Of a stretch of 64,000 nt of DNA, positions 9,280-18,535 are shown piece after piece; positions within the stretch are counted from its first letter, which is position 1; each line of letters opens with the position of its first letter. This stretch comes from CAVSXS01 sp963767715 (GTDB lineage: Bacteria; Chloroflexota; Ktedonobacteria; Ktedonobacterales; Ktedonobacteraceae), in assembly GCA_963767715.1 (NCBI GenBank), contig CAVYFA010000011.1:124001-188000 (forward strand), read 5' to 3'. The notes under the pieces were generated by a model. That model was not told the origin of the DNA. It searched no databases and saw nothing but the letters and a program-made list of their open reading frames with translations. The position numbers were made by a program, and so were the translations under genes.

Positions 9280-10356
9280 TTAAACATTTCCGCCCGAATC
9301 CTCGACCTGCAAATCTATATCCGGCATAGCCTTATGCAGCAAGCTCATCACCTCCGTCACTGTATCATACCGCCCCTCGGGTATCCAGAACCGCAGCGTC
9401 AGCACAACGACCTGGGAGGTGTAGCCCGTGTTCGCACCCGTCGCGCCGGCGAAGGCGCCCGAGTAATGGGTGACGTAAATATGCGGCTCCGGCTTGACGA
9501 GCACGTTCTCCGTCTCGCGCACAACCTTGAGGATCGCTGCCGGCATCTCATCCTTATTAAAATCCTCCTGCGGCATCGTAATCGTGATGGCGGCACGCCG
9601 TTCCTCGAAGCGGGAATTATTGACCGCTATGCCGCCGAATATCATCGCGTTCGGAACAGTGATTTCTTCCCCGGAAGTCAGGCGTATTTTGGTTGCACGC
9701 AGCTCGACGTTCTCCACCTTGCCGGTGTAGGTTGCGATGGTAATCAGGTCGCCGATATGGAAGGGTCGCTCGAACAGGATATAAAGGCCGGCCACCAGGT
9801 CCATCAGGATATTCTGAATTGAAAAGGTAAAAGCTACGCTGATCGCACTAATCACCGCGATAGGGACAGCTATCGAAACTTGCCAGAGCGAGAGAATCCA
9901 GAAGACCGACACCATGATGATCAGACCATAAAAAATGCGGCCGATCAGCGTGCGAATATTGATATCAATCCGCTCTGCTCCCAGCCGCCCTACGATGACT
10001 TTCATCAGAGTACGCCCAAGGCCGACGCCCAGGATGAGGATGAGGACGGTGATGATGAGATCCTTGAGAACCGTGCGGATGCTGTCTGCTATATCCTTCT
10101 GCTGCAATCCCGCCGTCAAAGTGTTCCACAGCGTCGTGATGAAATCGACGCTCATTGTAATAGAAAATGACAGCAGGACTAAACCCAGGATTATCACGGG
10201 AATAGTGACCAGAACGCCTATGGTCTGAATTAGCCAGTTATCGAGAACGGTTTTCTTCAGGCGCTGCACTACCAGGTTGCGCAGCCACAGCGCGATCCCC
10301 AGCGCAAAACCGACAACCAGTATTGAGAGAACGATACTTAAAATGGTATTCGACAT
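9280..10356 (-). CDS. Small-conductance mechanosensitive channel, MscS family
   Basis: A 358-residue membrane protein. Three to five hydrophobic helices precede an MscS pore helix and beta domain: VAFTFSIQNILMDLVAGLYILFE, ERPFHIGDLITI, and GKVENVELRATKIRLTSGEEITVPNAMI. The last is the classical upper beta-domain signature. The C-terminal alpha/beta region ends in LQVEDSGGNV. Such channels release solutes upon hypo-osmotic shock. The start codon is 24 bases from an interspersed element that fills the gap to the next gene. Confidence 0.92.
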   Translation of the reverse strand: MSNTILSIVLSILVVGFALGIALWLRNLVVQRLKKTVLDNWLIQTIGVLVTIPVIILGLVLLSFSITMSVDFITTLWNTLTAGLQQKDIADSIRTVLKDLIITVLILILGVGLGRTLMKVIVGRLGAERIDINIRTLIGRIFYGLIIMVSVFWILSLWQVSIAVPIAVISAISVAFTFSIQNILMDLVAGLYILFERPFHIGDLITIATYTGKVENVELRATKIRLTSGEEITVPNAMIFGGIAVNNSRFEERRAAITITMPQEDFNKDEMPAAILKVVRETENVLVKPEPHIYVTHYSGAFAGATGANTGYTSQVVVLTLRFWIPEGRYDTVTEVMSLLHKAMPDIDLQVEDSGGNV

Positions 10357-10380
10357 TGTTCCACCGTAATGTATTTCGGC

Positions 10381-10584
10381 GTGAGGGTATGGCCAGGGCG
10401 ACCGCGAGGGTCCTTACATGGGTAGGTTTTACTCGAGAAAGGGCCAGCGAGGCGCAGAGGCAGGCAAGGCACCCGCAAGGGGCCCCGCCCAACTCCCCGC
10501 CGCCCCTGCCTCTACAATGAACCGACATCCGACAAAAAAACCTACCCGGGTAAGCCCTCGCGGTCGCTCTGGTCACACCCTCAC
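10381..10584. repeat. MITE-like element, copy A (about 50-bp terminal inverted repeats)
   Basis: The left end reads GTGAGGGTATGGCCAGGGCG followed by ACCGCGAGGGTCC and CTTACATGGGTAGGTTTT. The right end read on the other strand is GTGAGGGTGTGACCAGAGCG, ACCGCGAGGG, CTTACCCGGGTAGGTTTT, so the termini are inverted repeats of roughly 50 bp. The interior (CGAGAAAGGGCCAGCGAGG and GGCACCCGCAAGGGGCCCC) recurs at 22.7, 24.6 and 60.2 kb. No coding capacity is seen. It fills the gap between mscS and the gluQ-type gene. Confidence 0.85.
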
Positions 10585-10588
10585 TGCG

Positions 10589-11602
10589 TTATCCTTGACC
10601 GGATTGCGAATATATAATTGCAGCCCGCATTATATCATATCCTTTGCCCATATATTGCTCAGCTAGCGCCCGTGCGCTGACCCGCGCCCCCTGCTCAACC
10701 AGCCCGCAGCTCGCGGCGAGCTGGCCTACGACATCCTCGGGCGTGGCTCCTGCTGAGCGCAAGGGTGCCAGGCCCGCGCTCTGACTGCGCTTGGCGAGGC
10801 GCTGTCCTTCTGCATCCAGCACGAGCGGGACGTGCGCGAAGGCGGGAACGGGGAAGCCTAGCGCCTCGTAGAGCAAGATTTGCCGCGCGGTGGAGGAGAG
10901 CAGGTCCGCGCCGCGCACGACCTGGTTGATGCGCATCAGCGCGTCATCGACGACGACGGCGAACTGATAGGAGAAGATGCCGTCGGCGCGCTGCACAACG
11001 AAGTCACCCACGGCACGCTGAACCTGCTGTTCCTGGCGCCCCAGCAGCAGGTCGTCGAAGGCGACCGTACGTTCGTCGTCCACGCGGAAGCGCAGCGACG
11101 CACGTCGCTGGTTGGCTTCATGCTGCCTGCGCTGCTGCTCCGTCAGGTGGCGGCAGGTGCCGGGATAGCGCGGACCCTCGTCGTTTTGCGGCGCGCTGGC
11201 GGCGCGGGCGATATCGGCGCGGCTGCAGTAACAGGGGTAGAGCAGCCCGGCCTCTCGCAATCTGCGCAGTTGCTGCTCGTAGATGGCCTGCCGCTCGCTC
11301 TGGGTGTAGGGCGCGTACGGGCCTCCGCGATCCGGCCCTTCGTCCCAGTCAAGCCCCAGCCAGCGCAGGTCGCGCAGCATGCCTTCGAGCGCCCCGGGAC
11401 GCACGCGCGGCCGGTCCAGGTCCTCGATGCGCAGGACGAACTGGCCCCCGGCGCAGCGCGCGAAGAGCCAGGCCAGCAATGCCGTGCGCAGGTTGCCCAG
11501 GTGCAGGTCGCCGCTGGGACTGGGCGCGTAGCGGCCTCGTGTAGCGCTCCCGGCCGTATACGAGGGCGGCGCCGCGAGCGGGAGGTCGCTTACATCTGAC
11601 AT
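10589..11602 (-). CDS. gluQ: Glutamyl-Q tRNA(Asp) synthetase-like protein
   Basis: About 337 residues (start chosen at the ATG at 11602, giving MSDVSDLP; an upstream ATG at 11620 adds six residues). It has the class I synthetase catalytic core only: GRYAPSPSGDLHLGNLRTALL (HIGH-like HLGN), RIEDLDRPRV, and a KMSKS-like LAKRSQS near residue 290. A zinc site typical of GluQRS is visible (CYCSRADI and YPGTCRHL). There is no anticodon-binding domain. GluQRS glutamylates queuosine in tRNA(Asp) rather than charging tRNA(Glu). The gene overlaps the end of maf by about 13 bp. Confidence 0.88.
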   Translation of the reverse strand: MSDVSDLPLAAPPSYTAGSATRGRYAPSPSGDLHLGNLRTALLAWLFARCAGGQFVLRIEDLDRPRVRPGALEGMLRDLRWLGLDWDEGPDRGGPYAPYTQSERQAIYEQQLRRLREAGLLYPCYCSRADIARAASAPQNDEGPRYPGTCRHLTEQQRRQHEANQRRASLRFRVDDERTVAFDDLLLGRQEQQVQRAVGDFVVQRADGIFSYQFAVVVDDALMRINQVVRGADLLSSTARQILLYEALGFPVPAFAHVPLVLDAEGQRLAKRSQSAGLAPLRSAGATPEDVVGQLAASCGLVEQGARVSARALAEQYMGKGYDIMRAAIIYSQSGQG

Positions 11603-12288
11603 CGTTCCGACCAGGGGCACGGACCCTGCTCCGCGTTCGGCCCGCGCCGTGCCGGATAGATGCCGAACTCGGCCAGCAGATCGACCAGCACGCAGACGGG
11701 CAGTCCCATGACGTTGAAATAGCAGCCATCGATGCGCTCGGTTGGCTGAAAATCGGGATTCTGGATGCCGTACGCGCCCGCCTTGTCCAGCGGGTCGCCG
11801 CTGGCAATATATGCTGTGATCTCGGCGTGACTATAGGGGCGCATCAGCACAGGCGTAATGCAACTCTCGCTGAGCATGCGCCGCTTGCCGTCGATAAAAC
11901 CGCTCACAGCCACGCCCGTTATGACGTGGTGCAGGCGCCCGCGCAGCGCCAGCAGCAATTCGCGCGCATGCGCTTTGTCGCGCGGCTTGCCCAGGATCTC
12001 CTCACCCATCAGCACGGTGGTGTCCGCTGCGATGACGGTCCGTTCAGCCGCCTCCGGCAGGCGCAGCGCGGTCGCGGCTTTGTGCTTCGCGAGCCACTGC
12101 GCCAGCTCTTCAATAGGGCCGCGATAGTTGCCCTCGAGTATTTCTTCATCATCCGAGGCGACGGCAGTAGTGAAATCCAGCCCGAGCAACTGTATGATCT
12201 GCCTGCGCCGCGGCGAAGCGGATGCCAGCAAGAGTGGATGCCTCGCTTGAGGCAGGTTTGAAGAATTAGATATATCGGATGTGGTCAT
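11590..12288 (-). CDS. maf: Maf family nucleoside triphosphate pyrophosphatase
   Basis: A 232-residue Maf/YceF-type house-cleaning pyrophosphatase. Signatures are LLLASASPRRRQIIQLLGL at the N-terminus (S-x-R-R), AADTTVLMGEEILGKP, GRLHHVITGVAV, and GDPLDKAGAYGIQ followed by NVMGLP near the C-terminus. The enzymes hydrolyse non-canonical or modified NTPs such as dTTP/UTP; the precise substrate class is not resolved here. The C-terminus has a short extra proline/arginine-rich tail overlapping the gluQ start, suggesting coupled expression. Confidence 0.93.
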   Translation of the reverse strand: MTTSDISNSSNLPQARHPLLLASASPRRRQIIQLLGLDFTTAVASDDEEILEGNYRGPIEELAQWLAKHKAATALRLPEAAERTVIAADTTVLMGEEILGKPRDKAHARELLLALRGRLHHVITGVAVSGFIDGKRRMLSESCITPVLMRPYSHAEITAYIASGDPLDKAGAYGIQNPDFQPTERIDGCYFNVMGLPVCVLVDLLAEFGIYPARRGPNAEQGPCPWSERCQM

Positions 12289-12315
12289 ACGCTATGTCTT
12301 TCAAGGATACTCCTT

Positions 12316-13761
12316 TCAGCCTGCCTGACCGGAGGTAGAACGCAGTCTTCCGCTCCGACCGGCTGACTGCGAAGCAGTAGCGGCGCCAGCCGCGTTGCCG
12401 GTCGGAATAAGCCCCTCGTTGGCAGGCTGTTTTTCAAGGAATGCGATGCATTCGATGTGGGCCGTGTGTGGAAACATATCCAGCGGCTGCACCGAACGCA
12501 GGTGATAGGCAGCATGCACATGGCACAGGATATGCAGGTCGCGCGCCAGCGTAGACGGATCGCAGGAAACATAAACGATGCGCCGCACCCCGTGGCGCAC
12601 CATGGCATCGAGCACCGCCGGCTGACAGCCCGCGCGCGGCGGGTCGATCACCAGCCCATCGATGCTTTCCGCCAGCGACGGCAGCAGCTCTTCGACCTTC
12701 CCCTGGAGTATCTCGACGTTGTTGACCTCGCGCAGGTTCCACCGCGCATCGCGAATAGCGCTGGCCGACTCCTCTATAGCGATAACCTTGCCCGCGTAAG
12801 GAGCCAGCAAACGCGCAAATGTCCCCACCCCACAATACGCATCGACTATTGTCATATGCCCATGGGCCGGCGGTGAGGGATGGTGGAGTCCATCCACGAC
12901 CATGCGCATCATCTGTTCGGCCTGGACGGTGTTGGTCTGGAAGAAGGAGCTTGGACGAATGCGGAAGGTCGCCCCCGCCAGTTCTTCCTCCATCGTCTCG
13001 CCGCGCGGGTCCAGTCCTGCCTCCACTAACTGCTGCGCGACGTCCGCTTCGGGCTGCGGCTGAACGAGCAACTGCCCCGTCGCTGCGCCGCAGCGTATCA
13101 GCACCTGCGGCGGCGCGTTTGGGACTGCGCTCAGCACGCGCAGCGCGCGATTGATCTGCTCGTGCGCGATGGGGCAGGATGCGAGGGGCAGCACGCGGTG
13201 GCTTCCCCTGGCCGTCAGTCCTGGCCGGCCGGCGCGATTGACGGAGAAGCGCATGTGGTTGCGGTAGTTCCAGGGATTGGCGCATGCCACGGGCTCGAGC
13301 ACGGGTGGGTCATCGAAGTCGCCCGTGTCCCTCAGCAACTGCGCCACGACCGCGCGTTTCCACGCGAGCTGCGCGGCGTAGTCCATGTGCTGGAGCTGGC
13401 AGCCGCCGCATTCGCCGAAGACGGGACAGCGAGCCGCCACGCGCTGGAGTGATGGCCGGTGTACCTCAGTTATCCAGGTACGCGGCGGCCAGGCCTTCCA
13501 GCGCCGCCTGCGCCGTTTGGGAGCCACGCGTGCGCGAGTCTCGACAGCGATTGTTACCTCTTCCCCCGGCAGGCCGGCCGGGACCGCCAGCCTGCGCACC
13601 GACTGCTGCCCATTGTCGCCGTTTTCTACGATTTCCGCCAGCGCGTTCCCCTCGCGTGTGAGCGGGCCGAGTGTGACGCGGTGATATGTGATGACCGCCG
13701 GAATGCGCGACTTCTTGTTGCCATTCGCGACTGCCGAGTCGTTGATCTCTTGCTGCGTCAT
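12316..13761 (-). CDS. rlmD: TrmA/RlmD-type RNA (uracil-5-)-methyltransferase
   Basis: A 481-residue SAM-dependent methyltransferase. It has an N-terminal TRAM-like region (LAEIVENGDNGQQSVR, VPAGLPGEEVTIAVETR), then an Fe-S cluster motif RCPVFGECGGCQLQHMDY with a further Cys in LASCPIAHEQ. The Rossmann core follows (VDAYCGVGTFARLLA), and the catalytic block YVSCDPSTLARDL carries the nucleophilic Cys. This combination fits RlmD (23S rRNA m5U1939), but the family includes RlmCD and tRNA enzymes, so the target base is inferred. The start codon overlaps the TPR gene stop by 4 bp. Confidence 0.88.
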   Translation of the reverse strand: MTQQEINDSAVANGNKKSRIPAVITYHRVTLGPLTREGNALAEIVENGDNGQQSVRRLAVPAGLPGEEVTIAVETRARVAPKRRRRRWKAWPPRTWITEVHRPSLQRVAARCPVFGECGGCQLQHMDYAAQLAWKRAVVAQLLRDTGDFDDPPVLEPVACANPWNYRNHMRFSVNRAGRPGLTARGSHRVLPLASCPIAHEQINRALRVLSAVPNAPPQVLIRCGAATGQLLVQPQPEADVAQQLVEAGLDPRGETMEEELAGATFRIRPSSFFQTNTVQAEQMMRMVVDGLHHPSPPAHGHMTIVDAYCGVGTFARLLAPYAGKVIAIEESASAIRDARWNLREVNNVEILQGKVEELLPSLAESIDGLVIDPPRAGCQPAVLDAMVRHGVRRIVYVSCDPSTLARDLHILCHVHAAYHLRSVQPLDMFPHTAHIECIAFLEKQPANEGLIPTGNAAGAATASQSAGRSGRLRSTSGQAG

Positions 13762-16010
13762 CGCTCCCTCGTCGCCCGCCGTTGCGCCTCGTTGAATATG
13801 CGCCGCACCGTCTTCACAAACGTGTGATCGGCATCGATGCGCTCTGCCTCTTTTAGCGCGGCCTCCGCGCGCCTGCCATCCCCCTGCTGCATGTAAATAC
13901 TCGCGAGCAGGGCGCGCAGGTGAGCGCTTTTGGGATGCAGCCGAATGCCCTCTTCTGTCACCTCGATGGCCCTGGCGTAGTCATGCTTGTTCGCGTAGAG
14001 CGCGGCAAGCTCAACGAAGGCCTCGCCGTATTCTGGCTCCTCTTCGATAGAGCGCTTCAGGTACTTCTCGGCTTCATCATTATTTTTGAGCGTGCGGTAG
14101 ACAAGACCCATATTGAACCACAGACCATTTGTTCCAGAGGTAAGCTCTTCGACGCGCCGGTAGTGACGCAGCGCCTCCTCAGGCTGATCTCGCTCCATGC
14201 TGACGCCTGCCAGGTCGTTCTCGATCTGCGCCTCTTCTTCGCGTGTCGGGTTGGCCGCCAGCGCCTGCTGGAAGTAGTTCTGGGCTGCATCGAGCTCGCC
14301 CCGCGAAATCTTCATCTCGCCTAACAGCATGTAGCTCATAGCTTCAGATCTGATGTTCAGCGCATCGAGAAGGGCCTGCTCCGCGAGCTCGTTGAAGCGC
14401 TGCGCGCGCCGCTCGAGGCCGGTAGCTGCGTAGTCTGCCGCGAGCATAGCTTCCATCGCGCCGAGTCGCTGCAAGACTGCGGTGTTCTGTGCATCATGTG
14501 GGAAATGCTCGGCCCATCTTTGAAGATAGACAACTGCTCGTTCGCGCAGCCCGATAGCGGTGGCACGCCCGGCAGCCTCTTGATAAAGGTTGGAATCGAG
14601 TGGATTTTTAATGAGCAGCGCATCCAGGTAGTACAGGGCATAGATCGTGCGCCAGAGCAGCTCTTCGAGGATTTTCTGGCCATCCGGGCCGCTCGGGTCC
14701 TTGTTGTCCAGGATATCCTGGATGGCGTCGCTCTGCTCTTTGTAGCGTTGTTCCAGGCTGGCCAGCGGCAGTCCCTGCGCGTTTGCGCCCTCGTCGCTGA
14801 AGCGCTGCATGCGCCATATTCCCTCCTGCGAGACGAGCGTATAGCCTGTCCAGAACCAAAGCCTGCCTGTTTCACGCAGCACAGCGGTTCCCAGCGGCAT
14901 TTCCGGCAGCGTACCGCTGAGAGGGGTATCGGCCAGTTCCAGCGACCAGCAGGCATCGATCTCGCGGCGTGTGGAGGAGCGATCGCTCTGGAACGAGCCG
15001 GGCAGCCAGATTGCGCTCTGCGCCTGTTCCCGCTCGCGTATGACTGTAGGTTCATAGCCCTGGGGGTGCGCCTCGTCTGCCCAGGCGCGCCGGCGGGTAA
15101 CCCACTCGTCGCGCTCCAGCCCTTCACGCATTGGGCTATTACCGTCCAGCAAATCGTAACAGAGCCCGAAATCACCAAACGTCCAGGCGCCGAGAAAATC
15201 CGCTACCACCTCGTCGGGTTCGAGGTTGGGATTTATAAAGGTAAGCCCCCTGTCCGTGTCAGCCTCAGGCGCGTTCAGGATTAATTGCTGTATGGTTGGT
15301 AAGTAGTGGCGATAGTCTTTGTGCGGGGCAGTGTTGCGCCATGTATTGACGTCCAGCGCCTCCAGCAGCAGGCGTCTGGCCTCCGCCAGCGTGCACTCCA
15401 CCGACTGCAAACCGTTGTCTTTATCGTTTTCCATGACGCTGATTTGCTCTTGATAGAGTGTCTCGATATGGCGCCGCGTGCCCACCCTCATATAGAAGTC
15501 TTTCACGCCCTCCTGCGAGAAGTCTAGCAGGAAACTCATCAGGCGCGCCTCGCCATATTCGAAGCCATACTCCCAGCAAAGCGTCGCTCGCACCTGCCCG
15601 CTCTCGCGTCCCAGCGTCACCACGCCCTTCCAGAAGCGTGGAGGATAATTGCTGCTAATGGCAGCAGGCTGCTCAGAGCCCGGCGCCCAGCTCGGGTAGA
15701 TTTTGCCGCCCGCCAACTGGATCAGCGCGCGCCGCGCCTCCTTACGCACTTCCTTCTGCGGCGCCAGCTCGTGCATAGCCAGCAAGACATCGGCTGCATC
15801 GACATCTTGTTGCCTCGCGAGCGCCTTGATCAGCCCCAACTGCGTACCGGCCGCCTCCTGGAAGATCTCCCCTAACACCTGGCTCGCCTGCCCCCGGCTG
15901 GTGCTCTGCCGCAGCCCCTCCGCGATCTCCCGTCGCTTCTCCAAAACATGTTGTATAAAAACCTCATCCCCCACGGGGGCCTGGGATTGTTTCGCCTTCT
16001 TCGCCGCCAT
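13758..16010 (-). CDS. Large TPR-repeat protein
   Basis: A 750-residue soluble protein. The C-terminal third is made of tetratricopeptide repeats: GEMKISRGELDAAQNYFQQA, NDLAGVSMERDQPEEALRHY, FNMGLVYRTLKNNDEAEKYL, FVELAALYANKHDYARAIEV and LASIYMQQGDGRRAEAALKE. The N-terminal 450 residues are rich in Trp, Arg and Glu and are not recognised. No signal peptide or membrane helix is evident. TPR arrays mediate protein-protein contacts; no partner can be named. It is translationally coupled (ATGA overlap) to the downstream RNA methyltransferase gene. Confidence 0.8.
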   Translation of the reverse strand: MAAKKAKQSQAPVGDEVFIQHVLEKRREIAEGLRQSTSRGQASQVLGEIFQEAAGTQLGLIKALARQQDVDAADVLLAMHELAPQKEVRKEARRALIQLAGGKIYPSWAPGSEQPAAISSNYPPRFWKGVVTLGRESGQVRATLCWEYGFEYGEARLMSFLLDFSQEGVKDFYMRVGTRRHIETLYQEQISVMENDKDNGLQSVECTLAEARRLLLEALDVNTWRNTAPHKDYRHYLPTIQQLILNAPEADTDRGLTFINPNLEPDEVVADFLGAWTFGDFGLCYDLLDGNSPMREGLERDEWVTRRRAWADEAHPQGYEPTVIREREQAQSAIWLPGSFQSDRSSTRREIDACWSLELADTPLSGTLPEMPLGTAVLRETGRLWFWTGYTLVSQEGIWRMQRFSDEGANAQGLPLASLEQRYKEQSDAIQDILDNKDPSGPDGQKILEELLWRTIYALYYLDALLIKNPLDSNLYQEAAGRATAIGLRERAVVYLQRWAEHFPHDAQNTAVLQRLGAMEAMLAADYAATGLERRAQRFNELAEQALLDALNIRSEAMSYMLLGEMKISRGELDAAQNYFQQALAANPTREEEAQIENDLAGVSMERDQPEEALRHYRRVEELTSGTNGLWFNMGLVYRTLKNNDEAEKYLKRSIEEEPEYGEAFVELAALYANKHDYARAIEVTEEGIRLHPKSAHLRALLASIYMQQGDGRRAEAALKEAERIDADHTFVKTVRRIFNEAQRRATRER

Positions 16011-16123
16011 ACAAAATATTCTCTCTCATCGATATACACACGCCCGCGCTCATTCCTACCCTCGATTGTATCACGCCCGACAATAGGAAAAAACTCCGTA
16101 ATGGCCGGCTCATCGCGCCCACC

Positions 16124-16252
16124 GCCGATTATGCTGATTGAAGATTTGCTGCGGACACTTCCCGGGGCGGCGCAAGCGCCCTCACCACCCGTCCACACCA
16201 CTCCCGCCCCTACAAAGCTGTCCGCATGTATTAGTTAATGTGCTTTATCAGC
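16124..16252. repeat. 129-bp interspersed inverted-repeat element, copy 1
   Basis: Begins GCCGATTATGCTGATTGAAG and contains TGCGGACACTTCCCGGGGCGG, CGCAAGCGCC and CCACCCGTCCACACCACT; it ends TGTCCGCATGTATTAGTTAA followed by TGTGCTTTATCAGC. Ends are imperfect inverted repeats (GCCGATTATGC... versus ...GCTTTATCAGC, and GCGGACA versus TGTCCGC). The second copy at 18339 is about 90 per cent identical by eye, and a partial inverted copy lies near 59160. It lies in the 545-base gap after the TPR gene; no gene is seen in that gap. Confidence 0.8.
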
Positions 16253-16396
16253 TTTGTGGCTGCCGGGAGAGGACTTGTAAAAAATACCGGCGTTACAGAA
16301 AGAATTTTTTGGGGCTGCTAAAGCCGCCTGAGAAGCGGCTTCAGGTGGGTACCGATGATCATTTACCGCTCATTTTGAGCGGTAAATTTTCCAGGA
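16248..16396. repeat. About 150-bp interspersed element with strong hairpin, copy 1
   Basis: Contains GGCTGCCGGGAGAGGACTTG, CTAAAGCCGCCTGAGAAGCG and a palindrome TTTACCGCTCATTTTGAGCG with GTAAATTTT after it, which would form a stable hairpin followed by Ts. A diverged copy in opposite orientation lies at 58921-59070 with the same order of blocks. The role is unknown; the terminal hairpin looks like an intrinsic terminator. The rest of this gap, to 16555, holds C/G-rich palindromic debris (ACCCCGGGCCGATAAATCGG) and no gene. Confidence 0.7.
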
Positions 16397-16555
16397 TATT
16401 CGCTGCGTCAGGCTTGCGGCGATGGAAGCGACGGTCGACGATGGCCGGGAACAAATTATTGGGAACATCATACCCCCCACCCCGGGCCGATAAATCGGCG
16501 GTGGCCGCGATAAATCGGGCCCTACGGGGTTTTCCGGGGAATTGTACAATTCCAC

Positions 16556-18157
16556 TCAAAAGCACAACATCCGCATTGCAGCCCTCGTGCTTACCCCGTG
16601 TGGCAAGCCGCGTCCGCGATAGACCTCTTCACTATCCCCATTGGGGTCACGCTCGGCGGACGGCGCTACCCTGTGTGAAGGATTGTCTCTGTTGGGCAGC
16701 TTGCGCGCCATCTGCAAGATGAGGAGCGGCAGAGCCGAGCAGTAGAAGTACGATGCCAGGCTGCGCCACGCGAAGAACAGCGGCAGGAAGGCTAACAGCA
16801 TGGCCGCTTCCGGGCGCGATTTGCAGATGCGCCAGTACCAGCCCAGGCACAGCAGCATAGCGATGGCCTCTAATGAGGTATAGAAAACAGTAGGCAGGTA
16901 CGAGAAGATTGGCGTCGTGCTCAGTCCAACCAGTCCCACCCCCATCGGGAACATGGGGTCCACGACCGGGGCCAGAACGCCCGCGAGCCAGGCCTGCGGG
17001 TCCGAGAGCATGAAGGGCAGGTTAAATGCCAGGAAGATAATGCCGGTGATACCCAGGCGCCGACAGGTCTCACCCAGGCCATAACGGCGATAGACGAGAA
17101 TGGCATAAAACGGTATGAGCAGCCACGCCGGCTGTTTGCTCGCCGCCGCCAGCCCAAGGAAGATGGCGGACCACCAGCCCTGCTCCAGCACGAGCCATGC
17201 CAGCAGGACAAACGGGATGTACAGCAAATCCACATTGCCGCCGACCACAGAACTCCACATCCCGACGTTGGCCAGCGAGATCAGCAGCACCAGCGGCCGC
17301 ATCTCCGGACGCGCGATTTTCCAGCCGATAGCCACGATCAACAGGTAGCAGAACAGGTAAAGCGGCAGCACGTTGTAGATGTTGAGCCAGACGAAAGGCA
17401 CAAGCGACAGGAATGAAAGCGCGGGGTAGCTGACCTTCGACTCGAACTCCGGCGCGCTCCCCGATTTAAGGTCGGTGTCAAGAATCGCGCGCAGTTCCCA
17501 CGTGGAAGGATACTGCAGCGTGTCCGCCAGTTGTCCCTGGCGCAGCGGCGTCGTCCAGTAAGGCTCAATTGGGAAGCGCCGCACCAGCGAGAGGATGTTG
17601 GAGTCGGAATAAGGGTTGTGCCCCTGCAGCAGCAGCGAAGCCGCGTTCGTATCCAGTGAAGTGCCATCGTTGGTGAACTGCGGCGGCATGAAGAACCCTT
17701 CTACGACAGTTCTTCCAAGCTGGACCGTTCCGCCAATGGCGGTAAGCAGCGTCAAGATAATCACGATGCGCTGCCATCTCCGCGGCCGTTGCTGTCCCGC
17801 CTCATCCGTCCACTCACGAGTCTTTGGCCGCCGGAAAGCCATGTACATTGCCGTGAAGCTGCACAGGAACAAGAAAAACGGGATGAGCGCCCCCCAGGAT
17901 AACAGCAATGGGACATACGAAAGATACCAGTGGTAATCAACCTCATTCAGCGCCTGGAAAATGATAGCAACACAGATCCAGCACGCGCTGCGCTGCATCT
18001 CGGCCACCGAGCGGTGCAGCGGCGAGGTCGCCTCCACCAGAAAGCATTGCGTCAATCGGTACAACCTATCGAGCACCCAGCTCTTCTGCGGCACACCCTG
18101 CTGCCTGAATACCATTTCCGTTGTCTGTTTCCCCAGCTCACCTGTCTCCGAACGCAT
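16556..18157 (-). CDS. Polytopic membrane protein, GT-C glycosyltransferase-like
   Basis: A 533-residue protein with about ten to eleven hydrophobic helices and a long extracytoplasmic loop after the third helix (TSLDTNAASLLLQGHNPYSD ... LQYPSTWELRA). The layout and pieces such as GNVDLLYIPFVLLAWL and ASKQPAWLLIPF resemble GT-C fold mannosyltransferases of the DUF2029/GT87 kind, which use polyprenyl-linked sugars. I see no unambiguous catalytic Asp motif, so the assignment is by topology. The C-terminal tail (PNGDSEEVYRGRGLPHGVS) is hydrophilic and may derive from neighbouring repeat sequence. Confidence 0.6.
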   Translation of the reverse strand: MRSETGELGKQTTEMVFRQQGVPQKSWVLDRLYRLTQCFLVEATSPLHRSVAEMQRSACWICVAIIFQALNEVDYHWYLSYVPLLLSWGALIPFFLFLCSFTAMYMAFRRPKTREWTDEAGQQRPRRWQRIVIILTLLTAIGGTVQLGRTVVEGFFMPPQFTNDGTSLDTNAASLLLQGHNPYSDSNILSLVRRFPIEPYWTTPLRQGQLADTLQYPSTWELRAILDTDLKSGSAPEFESKVSYPALSFLSLVPFVWLNIYNVLPLYLFCYLLIVAIGWKIARPEMRPLVLLISLANVGMWSSVVGGNVDLLYIPFVLLAWLVLEQGWWSAIFLGLAAASKQPAWLLIPFYAILVYRRYGLGETCRRLGITGIIFLAFNLPFMLSDPQAWLAGVLAPVVDPMFPMGVGLVGLSTTPIFSYLPTVFYTSLEAIAMLLCLGWYWRICKSRPEAAMLLAFLPLFFAWRSLASYFYCSALPLLILQMARKLPNRDNPSHRVAPSAERDPNGDSEEVYRGRGLPHGVSTRAAMRMLCF

Positions 18158-18338
18158 AACTCCTACCCTTAGCTCTTATTTCGTGTCATACTTCCCCCTT
18201 CGGCCTGACTTTTATGACGAAGACTATCTCCAACGAGTCACAAATCAAATTCCAAGAACGTAGGGGGCCGGTTCACCGCGCCCACCGCCGATTATGCACA
18301 ATGACAAATTAAGGGTGACATCATACCAACCACCCTGG

Positions 18339-18467
18339 GCCGATAATGCTGATTGAAGATTTGATGCGGACACTTCGCAGGGCGGCGCAAGCGCCCCCAC
18401 CACCCGTCCACACCACTCCCGCCCCTACAAAGCTGTCCGCCTTTATTTGTTAATGTGCATAATCGGC
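18339..18467. repeat. 129-bp interspersed inverted-repeat element, copy 2
   Basis: Starts GCCGATAATGCTGATTGAAG and ends TGTTAATGTGCATAATCGGC, so its termini are inverted repeats; the interior matches the copy at 16124 (GGCGCAAGCGCC, CCACCCGTCCACACCACTCC, CCCCTACAAAGCTGTCCGC). It lies in the 555-base gap between the GT-C-like gene and the GNAT gene. That gap otherwise holds a shorter related fragment (18277-18300, CGCGCCCACCGCCGATTATG), the inverted repeat at 18536 and a REP-like site near 18684. No gene is visible in the gap. Confidence 0.82.
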
Positions 18468-18535
18468 GCCTACAGAGGGTGGGATGAATGTGTTACGATG
18501 CAATAAAGCGATGAATCGCGTCCCTACTTCTAATA

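Noticed and set aside
12457..13684. Plus-strand open frames over the RlmD-like gene.
   Set aside because: Shadows of a GC-rich gene with clear family motifs on the other strand.
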